6,052 nt of DNA. Origin: Verrucomicrobiota bacterium. GTDB taxonomy: Bacteria; Verrucomicrobiota; Verrucomicrobiia; Opitutales; UBA2995. Made by a program: the position numbers and the translations under genes. The notes beneath the pieces were generated by a model. The model was not told the origin of the DNA. It worked only from the letters and a program-made list of their open reading frames with translations, and made no database searches. This document shows positions 4,958-6,052 of this stretch, one piece after another. The DNA lies in assembly GCA_027297085.1 (NCBI GenBank), contig JAPUIL010000258.1, positions 1 to 6,052 on the forward strand. Reading direction: 5' to 3'. Position 1 is the stretch's first letter. Each line of letters begins with the position of its first letter.

Positions 4958-6052
4958 ATGCAAAACAAGTACCCCATTATCGTACTTATATTGGCTGCGG
5001 CCTATAACCCCACGTCTCTCTGCGCCGAGCAAACAGCTCAAGCCTGGGTGGCGACACCTTCACTGGTGGACAAACTGGAGGCGCGCGATTTAGCGCGAGG
5101 ATGGATTACCAACTTTCGTGAGGAAAATATCCCGGCCTACACGCTACCGGATTTACTGAAGCTGGCGGACGGGAGCAAAGTCGTCGACGCCGTGGGTTGG
5201 CAAAGCCAACGCCGACCGGAAATCATTGAGCTGTTTCGCAAGCACGCTTACGGCCGCGCGCCAGTCGGTCGGCCCAAGGGCATGACCTTCAACGTGTACG
5301 ACCATGACCCGAACGCCATGGGCGGTTTGGCGACACGCAAGCAGATCGAGATTAATTTCAGCGGCTCGGAAGACAGCCTTAAGATGAATCTGGTAGTCTT
5401 TATTCCCAACAAGGTCGAGGGGCCGGCACCAAGTTTTCTTCTAATTTCCCATCGAGGAATAGAAAACCTCGATCCGACCCGCGAGACTAAGAGTGGTTTG
5501 TGGCCAGCGGAGGAAATGGTTGGGCGAGGATACGTGGCGGCGGCGTTTTACGCCGGTGATTTGGACGAGGATGAATTTGATGAATTCAAAGATGGTGTAC
5601 ACGCGCAGTTCGACAAACCGGGACCGCGGCCGGTGGACGCCTGGGGCACGTTGGCGGCGTGGGCGTGGGGCGCCAGTCGTGCGATGGATTATTTTGAGAC
5701 CGTCGATGAGATCGACCACCGGCGTGTAGGTGTTGTTGGTCATTCACGCGGCGGAAAGACGTCGCTTTGGGCTGGCGCGCGGGACGAACGTTTCGCGCTG
5801 GTGGTTTCCAACAGTTCGGGCTGCGGTGGTGCGGCGCTCAGCCGACGAAAAATCGGCAACCCCGTCGACATTTTGAACAGGAAGCACCCACACTGGTACT
5901 GCGAAAACTACCGTCAGTACGACTCTAAAGAAGAGACGATGCCCTTCGATCAGCACATGCTCTTGGCACTAGTGGCACCACGTCTGTTGTACGTTGCTAG
6001 CGCCAGCGACGACCTGTGGGCTGACCCGCGCGGTGAATTCCTTGGCGCCCTA
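4958..6052 (+). CDS. Exported CE15-family glucuronoyl esterase, partial (C-terminus missing)
   Basis: The reading frame is open for 365 codons from ATG 4958 to the window edge. Enzymes of carbohydrate esterase family 15 cleave esters of (4-O-methyl-)D-glucuronic acid, classically the lignin-glucuronoxylan link. A signal peptide (residues 1-23, hydrophobic IIVLILAAA, cleavage after L-C-A) predicts export. The alpha/beta-hydrolase nucleophile is S263 in GHSRGGK, with R264 as the family's conserved oxyanion arginine. The next signature, NSSGCGGAALSRR (285-297), is typical of bacterial CE15. Later segments PHWYCENY, PFDQHML (H333) and ASDDLWADP (D351, D352) also match the family. The catalytic His, normally some 50-60 residues after this Asp, would lie beyond the edge. 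The canonical catalytic Glu position, 23 residues after the nucleophile, is S286, so D352 is probably the working acid. The gene is divergent from the sulfatase operon and looks more GC-rich than it. Family assignment is strong. Many bacterial genes of this type are annotated as acetylxylan esterase or simply hydrolase. Confidence 0.92.
   Translation, partial: MQNKYPIIVLILAAAYNPTSLCAEQTAQAWVATPSLVDKLEARDLARGWITNFREENIPAYTLPDLLKLADGSKVVDAVGWQSQRRPEIIELFRKHAYGRAPVGRPKGMTFNVYDHDPNAMGGLATRKQIEINFSGSEDSLKMNLVVFIPNKVEGPAPSFLLISHRGIENLDPTRETKSGLWPAEEMVGRGYVAAAFYAGDLDEDEFDEFKDGVHAQFDKPGPRPVDAWGTLAAWAWGASRAMDYFETVDEIDHRRVGVVGHSRGGKTSLWAGARDERFALVVSNSSGCGGAALSRRKIGNPVDILNRKHPHWYCENYRQYDSKEETMPFDQHMLLALVAPRLLYVASASDDLWADPRGEFLGAL

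Noticed and set aside
4757..5041. 94-codon minus-strand frame in the divergent region
   Set aside because: It overlaps the CE15 ribosome-binding site and signal peptide on the opposite strand and shows no recognisable features.

Overview
The window looks like part of a polysaccharide-degradation locus from a PVC-superphylum bacterium, with Verrucomicrobiota more likely than Planctomycetota. This rests on the gene families: several exported S1-type (formylglycine) sulfatases packed together, an exported isochorismatase-like hydrolase and a CE15 glucuronoyl esterase. It also rests on moderate GC and on Shine-Dalgarno signals at some genes. The phylum is an inference from gene content; no rRNA or marker gene is present.

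Layout. On the minus strand, read right to left, four genes form one probable transcription unit. Sulfatase 3 (4482-3133) is followed after 49 bp by sulfatase 2 (3083-1671). Sulfatase 2 overlaps sulfatase 1 (1674-298) by an ATGA. After 20 bp comes the start of a secreted isochorismatase-like cysteine hydrolase (277-1), which runs off the left edge. Sulfatases 1 and 3 are clear paralogs of each other. Sulfatase 2, between them, belongs to a different, iduronate-2-sulfatase-like branch. On the plus strand, a divergent CE15 carbohydrate esterase starts at 4958 and runs off the right edge. About 475 bp of non-coding DNA lies between the two divergent starts. It holds short direct and inverted repeats and a small hairpin.

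How the genes may work together (inference): all five products carry signal peptides, so they should act in the periplasm or outside the cell. Three sulfatases of two kinds would remove sulfate esters at different positions of one sulfated glycan. The CE15 enzyme would cleave an ester on (4-O-methyl-)glucuronic acid. Together they suggest attack on a sulfated, uronic-acid-containing polysaccharide. The sulfatase-activating formylglycine-generating or anSME enzyme, glycoside hydrolases and transporters are not in the window.

Points of most interest are a non-consensus Cys-Thr-Ser-Ser-Arg activation motif in sulfatase 3 and a degenerate second half of the sulfatase signature in sulfatase 2. The CE15 enzyme has lost the canonical catalytic glutamate. 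A 10-bp tandem duplication gives sulfatase 1 two ribosome-binding-site/start pairs. A repeat cluster that may be a REP/MITE-like remnant sits in the divergent intergenic region.
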